A program made the translations under genes and the position numbers. From CAITWD01 sp963727285 (GTDB lineage: Bacteria; Actinomycetota; Thermoleophilia; Miltoncostaeales; Miltoncostaeaceae), in the NCBI GenBank assembly GCA_963727285.1, contig CAVSFF010000009.1, positions 806,001-870,000 of the forward strand: a stretch of DNA of 64,000 bases, written 5' to 3'. The notes beneath the pieces are model-generated. The model saw nothing but the letters and a program-made list of their open reading frames with translations. It made no database searches and was not told where the DNA came from. Shown piece after piece: positions 16,277 to 24,738 of the stretch (its first letter is position 1; the number at the start of each line of letters is the position of its first letter).

Positions 16277-16705
16277 CTACATGCGGAACTTGACCGGACG
16301 CGCCTGCGGATCCGGAGGGGTCGGAATCGGACGCACCTGGCTTTGCCCGCTCGTGCCGGCGACGCTGGCGATGTACGCAGCAATGTTGGCCGCGTCCTGC
16401 CCCTGGACGAGGTTGCGCGGCATCGGCGGCTGGGCCAGCTGGATCCACTGCTCGACAAGCTGCTTCATGCCGTTGGGGTGGAAGCCCGCGTCGCGGGCGG
16501 CGCCGAAGGCGTCGTCGAGGTTCGGACCGGTCGTCCCCTTGGTGCCGGCGTCCTGCAGCATGTGACAGCCTCCGCAGAGGTTGGTGAACTGCTGCTTGCC
16601 CTTGGCCAGATCGTCGGCGTTCTTCGACGACGATCCGCACCCGGCCGCCAACAGCACACCACTCAACAGCGCGAGGCCAAGCAGTCCGCGGCGGGCTCGT
16701 CCCAT
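16277..16705 (-). CDS. Lipoprotein c-type cytochrome
   Basis: A 142-residue protein. The start at 16705 is chosen because AAGGAC lies 6 bases upstream; ATG 16723, overlapping the ctaE stop, has no ribosome-binding site. A lipobox (VLLAAGC, Cys about 22) indicates membrane anchoring by lipidation. One heme-binding CGGCH (about 44-48) and the methionine region PPMPRNL place it in the class I cytochrome c fold, ending ANIAAYIASVAG. Directly downstream of ctaE, it is probably the electron donor to the oxidase, doing the job that the fused cytochrome domain of CtaC does in other caa3 enzymes. Confidence 0.85.
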   Translation of the reverse strand: MGRARRGLLGLALLSGVLLAAGCGSSSKNADDLAKGKQQFTNLCGGCHMLQDAGTKGTTGPNLDDAFGAARDAGFHPNGMKQLVEQWIQLAQPPMPRNLVQGQDAANIAAYIASVAGTSGQSQVRPIPTPPDPQARPVKFRM

Positions 16706-16719
16706 CAGCCGTCCTTCAA

Positions 16720-17349
16720 TCATAGGAGGTACACCAAGAAGTAGAGCAGCACCCAGACCACGTCGACGAAGTGCCAGTAAAGGGACGACGCCCAGAGCAT
16801 CGTCGCCCGCTCGGGTTGGAATTCGCGGCGGCGGCGCGCCCGCACGTAGCAGATGGTCAACAGGGTCAGACCGACGATCACGTGGAGGCCGTGAAGGCCG
16901 GTCAGCGAGTAGAAGGTCGAGCCGAACGCCTGGCTCTTGGGGCTGAACCCGAGGTGCCAGTACTCGTTGAACTGGATCACGAGGAAGGTCAGGCCAAGAC
17001 CGATGGTCACCAGCAGACCGCGCTCGAGCGCCTTGCGGTCACCGTGCTTGAGACGGTGCTCGCCCCACCAGAGCGTGAAGCTCGACGACACCAGGAACAG
17101 GGTGTTGACGCCGGTGACCGCGATCGGCAGGACAAAGGCCTTGCCGGTCGCGGGATCGATGGGCGGCCAGACATTGTCCGCGACGTTGAAACGAACCATG
17201 AAATATGCGGTGAAGAACGATGCGAACAGCATCGCCTCCGAGCCCAGGAACAGCAGCATCGCCAGGGTGGCCTGGCTGATGTGCTTGGGCTCCTCGGTGG
17301 TGCCTCCGCCGTGGAGGTCCGCGCCGAGCGTGATGTTCTCCGTGGTCAT
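16720..17349 (-). CDS. ctaE: Cytochrome c oxidase subunit III
   Basis: A 209-residue protein with five predicted helices. LLFLGSEAMLFASFFTAYF is the conserved glutamate-containing helix, and FNEYWHLGFS and SLTGLHGLHVIVGLTLL are subunit III signatures. YWHFVDVVWVLLYFLVYLL is the terminal helix. Subunit III stabilises the proton-pumping core. It follows ctaD after 108 bases and overlaps or abuts the cytochrome c gene, so the four genes form one operon. Confidence 0.95.
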   Translation of the reverse strand: MTTENITLGADLHGGGTTEEPKHISQATLAMLLFLGSEAMLFASFFTAYFMVRFNVADNVWPPIDPATGKAFVLPIAVTGVNTLFLVSSSFTLWWGEHRLKHGDRKALERGLLVTIGLGLTFLVIQFNEYWHLGFSPKSQAFGSTFYSLTGLHGLHVIVGLTLLTICYVRARRRREFQPERATMLWASSLYWHFVDVVWVLLYFLVYLL

Positions 17350-17457
17350 CGGCCCTCCGAGGCGCCGGGCGCCGTCGAGGTTTGCCCGTCCGTCGTGACT
17401 TGCTCGATCGCCATCGTGGCGGCGGCCGTGGTGATGTCGTCGCTGAGTTCGACCTGA

Positions 17458-20121
17458 TCACCGGGTCGTCGTCGCCAGCAGCGCGACGTCGGCGTGGTGG
17501 GCGCGTCGGGCGACCTTCACCGCGGCTACGACGCTTCCGTCGAGCACCTCACCGCGCGCCTGGATGCCGGCCTCCTGGAGGCGGGCGATCAGGATCGCAG
17601 CGCGGCCCGAGGCCTCGACGCGGAGGTCTTCGGCCTCCGGCGAGCCGGCGGGCACGTCGAGCGACAGCGGACAGAGCACGATGACGCTGAGCGGCTTGGC
17701 ATCGGCGCGGGCCTTGACGAGGTCGGTCAGGCCCGCGTCATCGATCCCGTAGTTGGCGATGACGGCGACCTTCTCGACGGCGGTCGAGGCGGCGGCGGCG
17801 TGCGCCTCGCCCGGGAGCACCGTCAGGTGGGTCAGGCCGACGCCAGTGGCTTTCCGGACGCGGTCGACCAGGTCCCGGTCGAGCCATTCGGAAGAGCCAA
17901 GCGGATACGTCGTCAGGATGATTTCGTGGACCGTGTCCTCGCGCATCACCTTGTCGATGGCCTGCATCGGCGGGGCGTCGATGACGGTGCCGTTGGCGTC
18001 GATGCCATCCTCGGCAAGGACAGCCAGCGCGGCCTGGAGTCGGCGCTCGGCGGCACGATGCTCGTCGGGCGTCGACGGGACGACGTAGGTGAAGCGCCAG
18101 TAGCCCTCGGCGCTGCGGCGACGGATGTCCTCGATCAGCGACGCCGAGGCGACAGCCTCGTCGGCGACGACCAGCACCAGGCGCTTGTCGGTCTCGGTGA
18201 GCTCGCCGCCGCCCAATTCCGGTCCGGCGAACACGACGGCATGACGCGCACCTGGGATGCCGTACTGGTACGGGCCACCCACGACCTGCGGCGTGACGTC
18301 GAAGTTGAACAGGCTGGGAGGTGACGAGACGAGCCATTCCAGCGTGCGGCCGCGCCAGGGGTTCCATGGGGCCGTGGGGCCCTTCGCCCACGACCAGATC
18401 ATGTTGTAGAAGAACACGATCGTGCCGGCGACCATGAGCAGGCTGGCGAGCGAGATGAACAGGTTGACGTTCGCGAACCGCGGCGCGTAGTCGGCGACAC
18501 GGCGGGGCATGCCCTGGGTGCCGAGCCAGTGCATCGGGAAGAACGTCAGGTTCATACCGATGAAGGTCAGCCAGAAGTGCCAGACGCCGAGTTTCTCGTT
18601 GTACATGCGCCCGGTCATCTTCGGGAACCAGTAGTACGTGCCGGCGAAGATCGTCATGACCGATCCGCCGAAGAACACATAGTGGATGTGCGCCACGACG
18701 AAATACGTCGAGTGCATCGCGATGTCGGACGGCAGAGCTCCGAGGTAGATGCCCGACAAGCCGCCGATGGTGAACGTCACGATGAAGCCCATCGCGAACA
18801 GCATCGGCGTCTTGAGATGGATCCTTCCGCCCCACATCGTGCCGAGCCAGGAGAAGATCTTGATACCGGTGGGTACGGCGATGAGAACGGTGGTAATCAT
18901 CATCGGGATGCGAATCCACGACGCCATGCCAGACACGAACATGTGGTGCGCCCAGACCCCGAATCCGAGGATCGCGATCGCCACCGTCGAGAACGCGATC
19001 GCGCGGTAGCCGAAGATCGGTTTTCGCGAGAACGTCGCGATGACTTCGGAGACGATCCCGAAGCCCGGCAACATCATGATGTAGACGGCGGGATGGGAAT
19101 AGAACCAGAAGACGTGCTGGTACATCAGCACATCCCCGCCGTTGGCCGCATTGAAGAAGTTGGTGCCGATGACCCGGTCGAACAGGTTCATGAACTGGGA
19201 ACCGGCGATGAACGGGGTGCCGAACACCACGAGCGCCGACGTGGTGGCGTTAGCCCACACCAGCAGCGGCATGCGCCAGACGGTCATGCCCGGCGCGCGC
19301 ATGGTCACGATCGTGACCATGAAGTTCAGCGCGGTGGCGATGGTTGAGGCGCCGGCGAACTGCACGGCGATTTCAAACATCGTCGTCCCGGTGCTGCCCT
19401 GGAGCGCCAACGTTGGGTACGCGGTCCAGCCTGCATTGAATGCACCAAACGCGGGAGCAGCGATCAACAGAGTGGCGGCGACGGCCAGGAGCCAGAACGA
19501 CAGGGCGTTCAGGCGCGGGAAGGCCATGTCCTTGGCGCCGATCATGAGCGGCAGCACGTAGTTGGCGAGGCCCGAGAACACCGGGATGACGAACCCGAAG
19601 ATCATCACCGTCGCGTGCATCGAAAACAGGCCATTGTAGGTCTGGCCGTTAACGAAGTTCTCGCCGGGCTGCGCGAGCTGCGCGCGCACGCCTTCGGCGT
19701 AGAGGCCGGCCACGACGAACGCGATGAAGGTCAGCACCATGTACTGGATACCGATGACCTTGTGGTCCGTGTTGGGCCGCAGGTAGTCCTTCCACGAGGC
19801 CGCCCCGTGCATCGAGTGGTCCTCGTAGCTGACCTTGCGGCCGCGAAGGTAGTCCCACCAGTAGTCGAAGCAACCGATGCCGATGAGGAAGGCGATCCCC
19901 ATAAAACTGAAGACCACGGTCATGGTCGCCGGGTAGTTCCACAGCGGGCTGAAGCCCCACGCCCAGCGCACGAACCACGTGACGCCGATCGCGGCGAAGA
20001 TCGAGCAGAGCACCCAGACAAACGCGCGCTTCCACCAATACGACAACGGCTTCGGTGCGGCGTGGTGCCCGGCGTCGTGACCGTGTCCGGTCGGTGCGTG
20101 GGTTGGTGCGTGAGTTGCCAT
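17458..20121 (-). CDS. ctaD: Cytochrome c oxidase subunit I fused to a C-terminal UspA-like region
   Basis: 887 residues against about 550-600 for the usual subunit. Residues 1-25 are His-rich. Residues about 30-620 are a 12-helix heme-copper oxidase core: MHATVMIFGF (heme a His, about 169), HVFWFYSHPAVYIMMLP (about 336-352, CuB His and cross-linked Tyr) and AHIHYVFFGG (about 477-486). YSHPAVY replaces the D-channel Glu of HPEVY, which marks an A2-type oxidase. After WNPWRGRTLEWLVSSPP, residues about 646-887 hold two soluble alpha/beta halves (RLVLVVADEAVASASLIEDI; KVAVIANYGIDDAGL) like universal stress proteins. The core call is certain; the tail is inferred from fold pattern. Confidence 0.93.
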   Translation of the reverse strand: MATHAPTHAPTGHGHDAGHHAAPKPLSYWWKRAFVWVLCSIFAAIGVTWFVRWAWGFSPLWNYPATMTVVFSFMGIAFLIGIGCFDYWWDYLRGRKVSYEDHSMHGAASWKDYLRPNTDHKVIGIQYMVLTFIAFVVAGLYAEGVRAQLAQPGENFVNGQTYNGLFSMHATVMIFGFVIPVFSGLANYVLPLMIGAKDMAFPRLNALSFWLLAVAATLLIAAPAFGAFNAGWTAYPTLALQGSTGTTMFEIAVQFAGASTIATALNFMVTIVTMRAPGMTVWRMPLLVWANATTSALVVFGTPFIAGSQFMNLFDRVIGTNFFNAANGGDVLMYQHVFWFYSHPAVYIMMLPGFGIVSEVIATFSRKPIFGYRAIAFSTVAIAILGFGVWAHHMFVSGMASWIRIPMMITTVLIAVPTGIKIFSWLGTMWGGRIHLKTPMLFAMGFIVTFTIGGLSGIYLGALPSDIAMHSTYFVVAHIHYVFFGGSVMTIFAGTYYWFPKMTGRMYNEKLGVWHFWLTFIGMNLTFFPMHWLGTQGMPRRVADYAPRFANVNLFISLASLLMVAGTIVFFYNMIWSWAKGPTAPWNPWRGRTLEWLVSSPPSLFNFDVTPQVVGGPYQYGIPGARHAVVFAGPELGGGELTETDKRLVLVVADEAVASASLIEDIRRRSAEGYWRFTYVVPSTPDEHRAAERRLQAALAVLAEDGIDANGTVIDAPPMQAIDKVMREDTVHEIILTTYPLGSSEWLDRDLVDRVRKATGVGLTHLTVLPGEAHAAAASTAVEKVAVIANYGIDDAGLTDLVKARADAKPLSVIVLCPLSLDVPAGSPEAEDLRVEASGRAAILIARLQEAGIQARGEVLDGSVVAAVKVARRAHHADVALLATTTR

Positions 20122-20180
20122 CGACTAGTTCCTCAGGATCTTGGAGTCGATCTCGGGGATCGTGGTGAGCGAAGCGACCG

Positions 20181-20933
20181 CTAGTGCGCGGCGGTGGGCG
20201 ACGACGAACTTGCCTTGAGGGCCTTGACCGTGGCCTGCGCCTTGGCGGCCCACGCCGCGTAGTCCTGCGGCGACTGGATGATGATGCGTGCGCGCATCTG
20301 TGAATGCCCCTCGCCACAGAGTTCGTTGCAGATCACGCTCCAGGTGCCCACCTTGTTCGGGGTGAACAGCAGCGACGTGGTGACGCCCGGCACGGCGTCC
20401 ATCTGCGAGCGGAACTGCGGCACCCAGAAGCCGTGGATGACGTCGTAGGAGTTGATGTTGACCTTGACCTGCGTCCCGAGGGGCACGTGCAGGTCGCCGG
20501 AGGACACGCCCAGCGACGGGTAGTCGAACTCCCACGCGTACTGCCACGCCTTGACGTGGACGACATCTTGAACCTTCTGGGCCTGATCATTGCGATTGGT
20601 TATCAGAATCGACCATCCGGCGATGATTGCCACGAGAATTACGGGGATTGCGGTCCAGACGATCTCGAGCCGGGTGTTGCCGTGCATCGGCGGGCCATCG
20701 GACTCGTCGCCGGGTGCGGCGCGGAACGCCCACGCGGAGTAGGCAACAAAGCTGGCGACGACCGTGAAGATGACACCGGACACGATCGTCATGAACCAGA
20801 TCAACTGGTCCGAGCGCTGGGCTTCGACCGATGCTTGGGCGGGAAGCCACGGGATCAGGAAAATCACGCCGAACGTGATAATCCCGATGACTAGCATGAT
20901 GGCCGCGAGCGGCAAAATGTGACGGTTCTTCAT
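20181..20933 (-). CDS. ctaC: Cytochrome c oxidase subunit II
   Basis: About 250 residues. There are two N-terminal helices (about 5-30 and 44-66), then TRLEIVWTAIPVILVAIIAG and a cupredoxin domain. The CuA ligands are in CNELCGEGHSQM (about 208-219) with the upstream His in YDVIHGFWVP; the electron-entry Trp lies in VKAWQYAWEFDYP. It accepts electrons from cytochrome c. There is no fused cytochrome c domain; a separate cytochrome gene closes the operon. ATG 20933 is preferred to an in-frame TTG at 20945. It is the first gene of the oxidase operon. Confidence 0.94.
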   Translation of the reverse strand: MKNRHILPLAAIMLVIGIITFGVIFLIPWLPAQASVEAQRSDQLIWFMTIVSGVIFTVVASFVAYSAWAFRAAPGDESDGPPMHGNTRLEIVWTAIPVILVAIIAGWSILITNRNDQAQKVQDVVHVKAWQYAWEFDYPSLGVSSGDLHVPLGTQVKVNINSYDVIHGFWVPQFRSQMDAVPGVTTSLLFTPNKVGTWSVICNELCGEGHSQMRARIIIQSPQDYAAWAAKAQATVKALKASSSSPTAAH

Positions 20934-21060
20934 CGCGTCGCGCAAGCTATCAATTTTCCCGCTCCCCGGAGATGGGCAGAGTCGATGTCAAGTGTCCCGC
21001 ATCTGGGACCTCGGTGCGACCCCGTGACGAATTTTCCTTTCGCCCACGGAGCGGAGGTTC

Positions 21061-22269
21061 CTACGCCGCAGCCGGGCGCATCACCGTGTAGGTGGCGACA
21101 ACCACGCAGGCCGCGGTGATGACCGCGCCGACCACGAGCGGCGCCGACGGATTGACGTACTCGAACAGGGCACCGGCGAGGATCGGGCCGCCGACGCGCG
21201 CCAGGCCGCTCGCCGAGGCGGCGACTCCCAGCACCCCGCCCTGCATGTCGACCGGGGCGGCATGGGAGATCAGGGCGCTGATGGTCGCGAACGCGAGACC
21301 CGAGAACACCCCGAGAATGGCCAACGCGACGAGCACGACCGCCACGTTGAACGCGGCGGCGAGCACGGCCAGTCCGACGGCCGTGCCGGCCAGCCCCCAG
21401 ACCATCACGCGCACCTCGCCGTAGCGCGCCACCACCCGCCCGACGAGAAACCCCTGGCCGACCGCCGCGGCGACCCCGACGTAGGCGAACAGCATGCCCA
21501 TCGTCGTGGGCCCGTAGCCGAAGCGGTCGGAGCCCAGCAGGGCGAAGGTCGCCTCCATCCCCACGAACGCGAAGGTCGCCAGAAACGACATCCACACCAG
21601 GGGTGCGAGCCGGCGGCTCGTCAGCGCGTGGCGCATCATGGCGAAGCGCCCCATCGGAGCCGTGACGGAGTCCGGCCGACGCGATTCCGGCAGCAGTCGC
21701 CAGGCCAGCACCAGGTTCAGCGCGGCCAGCCCGCTGGCGAAAAAGAACGGAGTCGCCGAACTGATGAGTGACAGGAGGGCACCGATCGCCGGCCCGATGA
21801 TGAAGCCGATCCCGAATGCCGCGCCGATCAGGCCCATGCCGCGGGCGCGCCCCTCGGTCGTCGTGATGTCGGCGACGTAGGCCTGAGCGGTCGCGTAGGA
21901 CGCACCCGAGATCCCGTTGATGATCCGGGCCACGAACAGCAACAGGATCGTGTGGGCGATCCCGATCATGAAGGCCGAGATGCAACTGCCCGCCAACGTG
22001 ACCAGGATCACCGGGCGCCGCCCGACCCTGTCGGACAGGCGTCCCCAAAGCGGGGCGAAGATCACCTGCATCAGCGAGTAGGTCGCCGACAGGATGCCGA
22101 TCACTGCGGCGCCCGCGCCGAAGTGCTGCGCCCACAACGGCAGGATCGGCAGCACGATCCCGAACCCGATCAGGTCGATCACGACCGTCAGCAGGATCAG
22201 CGCCATCGGCGTATCCAGCTTCCCGGAGTGTCCCGGCGGCTCCTCCGCGGGGGTCCTAGGCGGCGTCAA
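21061..22269 (-). CDS. MFS transporter (TetA/DHA1-like drug exporter family)
   Basis: A 402-residue protein with 12 helices. The N-terminal half has DLIGFGIVLPILPLWAQ and the loop 2-3 motif GRLSDRVGRRPVIL. Helix 5 carries the antiporter-type motif C region GFIIGPAIGALLS. These point to a proton-coupled efflux pump of the tetracycline-resistance group; the substrate is unknown. The start overlaps the ctaB stop by 14 bases, so it is co-transcribed with heme O synthase, an unusual partner. Confidence 0.85.
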   Translation of the reverse strand: MTPPRTPAEEPPGHSGKLDTPMALILLTVVIDLIGFGIVLPILPLWAQHFGAGAAVIGILSATYSLMQVIFAPLWGRLSDRVGRRPVILVTLAGSCISAFMIGIAHTILLLFVARIINGISGASYATAQAYVADITTTEGRARGMGLIGAAFGIGFIIGPAIGALLSLISSATPFFFASGLAALNLVLAWRLLPESRRPDSVTAPMGRFAMMRHALTSRRLAPLVWMSFLATFAFVGMEATFALLGSDRFGYGPTTMGMLFAYVGVAAAVGQGFLVGRVVARYGEVRVMVWGLAGTAVGLAVLAAAFNVAVVLVALAILGVFSGLAFATISALISHAAPVDMQGGVLGVAASASGLARVGGPILAGALFEYVNPSAPLVVGAVITAACVVVATYTVMRPAAA

Positions 22270-23155
22270 TCGCCATCAGCACGAACACGAGCGCCAGGTA
22301 CAACAGGGAGTAGTGGAAGGTCCACCTGGCGAAGGTCCGGCTCGGCGTCCGCCACAGCCGGTACGCCAGTACCACGAACACGGCGTTCAGCAGCAGCGCG
22401 CCGATGAAGTAGGTCCAGCCCGCAAGCCCCGCCGCGCAGGGGAGCACCGTGACCCCGACCATGACGAGGGTCCACAGGAAGATCTGCCGGCGCGTGGCAT
22501 CCTCGCCGTGGACGACCGGCAGCATCGGCACCCCGGCGGCGGCGTAGTCGTTCTGCAGCAGCAGTGCCAGCGCCCAGAAGTGGGGCGGGGTCCAATAGAA
22601 CACGATCGCGAACATCAGCCACGCGAAGAGCCCGATGTGGTCGGTGACCGCCGCCCACCCCACCAGCGGCGGGAACGCGCCCGCAGCGCCGCCGATCACG
22701 ATGTTGTGCACGGTCGAGCGTTTCAGCCAGAGCGTGTAGATCCCGACGTAGACCGCCAGGCCCATCACCGCCAGCACCGCCGCGAGTTCGTTGGCGGCGG
22801 CGGCGAGAATCGCGGCGGACACCGCACCACATGCGAGCCCGAACACGAGTGCCCGCCGGGGGGTCACGCTCCCCGCGACCACGGGGCGAGCGTCGGTGCG
22901 CTTCATGTGGCCGTCGATGTCGCGGTCGACGTAGTGGTTGATCGCGTTGGCGCCGCCGGCGGCCAGGTACCCGCCCACCATCGTCCAGAGAATCAGCCAG
23001 CCACCGGGCACGCCGTGGGCTGCGGTAAACATGGCGGCCGCCGTCGTGACCAATAGCAGGGAGATGACCCGCGGCTTGGTCAGCTTGACGTACTCGGTGA
23101 CGATCGCGCCGAAGCGCGCCGGCGCGTGCGCCGGTCCCACCACGTCGGTACTCAC
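22256..23155 (-). CDS. ctaB: Protoheme IX farnesyltransferase (heme O synthase)
   Basis: A 299-residue protein with nine helices, UbiA superfamily. The farnesyl-diphosphate motif NAINHYVDRDIDGHMKRTDA (about 74-93) and the second loop YTLWLKRSTVHNIVIGGAAG (about 141-160) are diagnostic, as is FYWTPPHFWALAL. It converts heme b to heme o for the CtaCDE oxidase about 2 kb away. The ATG overlaps the preceding small membrane gene by 4 bases. No ctaA (heme A synthase) is in the window. Confidence 0.95.
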   Translation of the reverse strand: MSTDVVGPAHAPARFGAIVTEYVKLTKPRVISLLLVTTAAAMFTAAHGVPGGWLILWTMVGGYLAAGGANAINHYVDRDIDGHMKRTDARPVVAGSVTPRRALVFGLACGAVSAAILAAAANELAAVLAVMGLAVYVGIYTLWLKRSTVHNIVIGGAAGAFPPLVGWAAVTDHIGLFAWLMFAIVFYWTPPHFWALALLLQNDYAAAGVPMLPVVHGEDATRRQIFLWTLVMVGVTVLPCAAGLAGWTYFIGALLLNAVFVVLAYRLWRTPSRTFARWTFHYSLLYLALVFVLMAIDAA

Positions 23156-23361
23156 TGAATGCCCGCCAGCACCAGGAGCGCGACCAAGCCCACAAGCGGC
23201 GCGATCGACCAGACCGCCTCCAGGGCGCGGGCCCGCGGGCTGTCCTCCGCCGGTCGCAGCTCGAGCATGTGCCGCAGGCTCAGCCAGCCCGCCGGAATGA
23301 TCATCACGGCGGCCAGGACGAACGCTACGAACCTCAGCGGGGAGTCATACAGCGCACTCAT
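23152..23361 (-). CDS. 69-residue two-helix membrane protein upstream of ctaB
   Basis: The frame extends further upstream, but ATG 23361 starts a clean protein with helix 1 at about 9-28 (LRFVAFVLAAVMIIPAGW), an acidic and basic loop, and helix 2 at about 50-68 (WSIAPLVGLVALLVLAG). The second half (RALEAVWSIAPLVGLVALLV) resembles the LEIVWTAIPVILVAIIAG hairpin of oxidase subunit II in this same window. Translational coupling to ctaB suggests an oxidase assembly or accessory subunit; this is inference. It might also be unrelated and simply polytopic. Confidence 0.65.
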   Translation of the reverse strand: MSALYDSPLRFVAFVLAAVMIIPAGWLSLRHMLELRPAEDSPRARALEAVWSIAPLVGLVALLVLAGIQ

Positions 23362-23442
23362 CGAAGGCGAGGATACCCCAGTCCGGGCCCCCGACGGCCG
23401 GATCGGCTGGCGACGGCCGCCGCAGCGCGCGAAGATGCCGCG

Positions 23443-24727
23443 ATGTCCCACGCTCCCGTGCACCGCCGCACCGACGACCCGGACTTCGTCGTCCTCGGCG
23501 CCGGACCCGCCGGCCTCGGCGCAGCGCTTGCGGGCGTCCGCCACGGCGCACGGGTCACGCTCGTGGACCAGAGCCCCGGTGTCGGCGGCCTCTGTGTCAC
23601 GCGGCGGTCCGGGGCACGACGATACGACCTCGGCGGCCACATCCCGTTTGTCCCCGACGCTGCCCGCAGGGCCTGGCTGTCGGACCTTCTCGGCGATGAC
23701 CTGACGTGGGTTCCCCGTCCGGTGGCCTCGTTGCGCGACGGCCGGATCCGGCCCGGGCGATACCTGGACCAGCGACCGCCGGGCATCCCGCTGGGCCAGA
23801 CCCCGCGTCCGCTCCCGGATCCGGGTCCGCGGGAGTCGGCGCGCGCGGTGCTGGACGCGTGTGTCGGGCAGGCCGTCGTCGACGCCGAGATGCGCGACTA
23901 CCTCGAGAAGATCGACGGCGTGCCGCTCGCGCGGATTCCCGGTTCCCGGGCGCTTCGGCTGCATGCTCGACCAGGCCGCACCGGACGGCTTCTGGTTTCC
24001 CCGCCTGGGCATCGGGCAACTGATGGACGCCATGGCCGACGCGTTCGTGGGCGCCGGAGGCCGGCTGCTGACCGGCACCCCGCTGACGGCTGTCGCCGTT
24101 CCCGACGACGCGGTCGCCGGGGTCAGCATCCGCCACGGCGATCGCGTCGAGCAGATCGCGACGCGCCACCTTGTCGTGAGCGCCCCGCCGGCCGGCGTGG
24201 CACGGTGCCTTGTTCCCGCCATCCCGCCATCCGCGCTGCCGCCCGTCCGGATGCGGGCGGTCGCGATCGTCTACCTCGAGGTGGTCCGGCCCGGCGTGAC
24301 CGATCAGGCGTGGGTCCAGGTCGACGATCCCCGCGTGCCCGCCGCGCGAATCTTCGAGGCCCGGAACTGGAGCGCGGACCTCTGCCCGGATGACCGCACC
24401 GTGATCGGGCTCGAGTGCTACTGCATGCCGACCTCCGACGACCCGGTCTGGAGTGCCGACGACCGTACCCTCGCGGCACGGTGCGCCGCGACGCTCGTCG
24501 ATCCGCTGGGGTGGATCGACCGGCCCGCGGAGGCGACGCCCATCGAGGTGGTCCGGCTTGCTGCCGGCTACCCGCTCCCCGACCTCGACCAGATCGACGC
24601 CGTCAGCGCCGCACCGGCCCTGCTCGACCGGATCGCCGGGCTGCACCTCGCCCGCGGTTCGGCGGTCATCGACGCCATCCGCGCCGGTGAGGACTGCGCG
24701 GCGACGGCCCTGTCGGCGGCGCGCTAG
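23443..24727 (+). pseudogene. FAD-dependent oxidoreductase (amine-oxidase/protoporphyrinogen-oxidase-like), frameshifted
   Basis: Two overlapping frames make one protein of about 428 residues. The first part (from ATG 23443) has the dinucleotide fold FVVLGAGPAGLGAALAG, then VGGLCVTRR and YDLGGHIPF, as in UDP-galactopyranose-mutase-like and protoporphyrinogen-oxidase-like flavoproteins. At about 23950 the frame moves by one; the second part runs FGCMLDQAAPDGFWFPRLG to SAAR. Removing one base of the G/C run near 23946-23951 would restore PGSR-RFGCMLD. The gene precedes glcD by 11 bases. A role in porphyrin oxidation near the oxidase genes is possible but unproven. The break may be a sequence error. 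Confidence 0.7.
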
Positions 24728-24738
24728 GCTCGATCGGA

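Noticed and set aside
17346..17414. 22-residue open frame between ctaD and ctaE
   Set aside because: It overlaps the ctaE start (ATGA) and has an ATG, but no ribosome-binding site, membrane segment or family. It is too short to separate from chance.
20986..20991. TTGACA-like -35 upstream of ctaC on the minus strand
   Set aside because: No acceptable -10 element at 16-18 bases, so a promoter cannot be supported from this alone.
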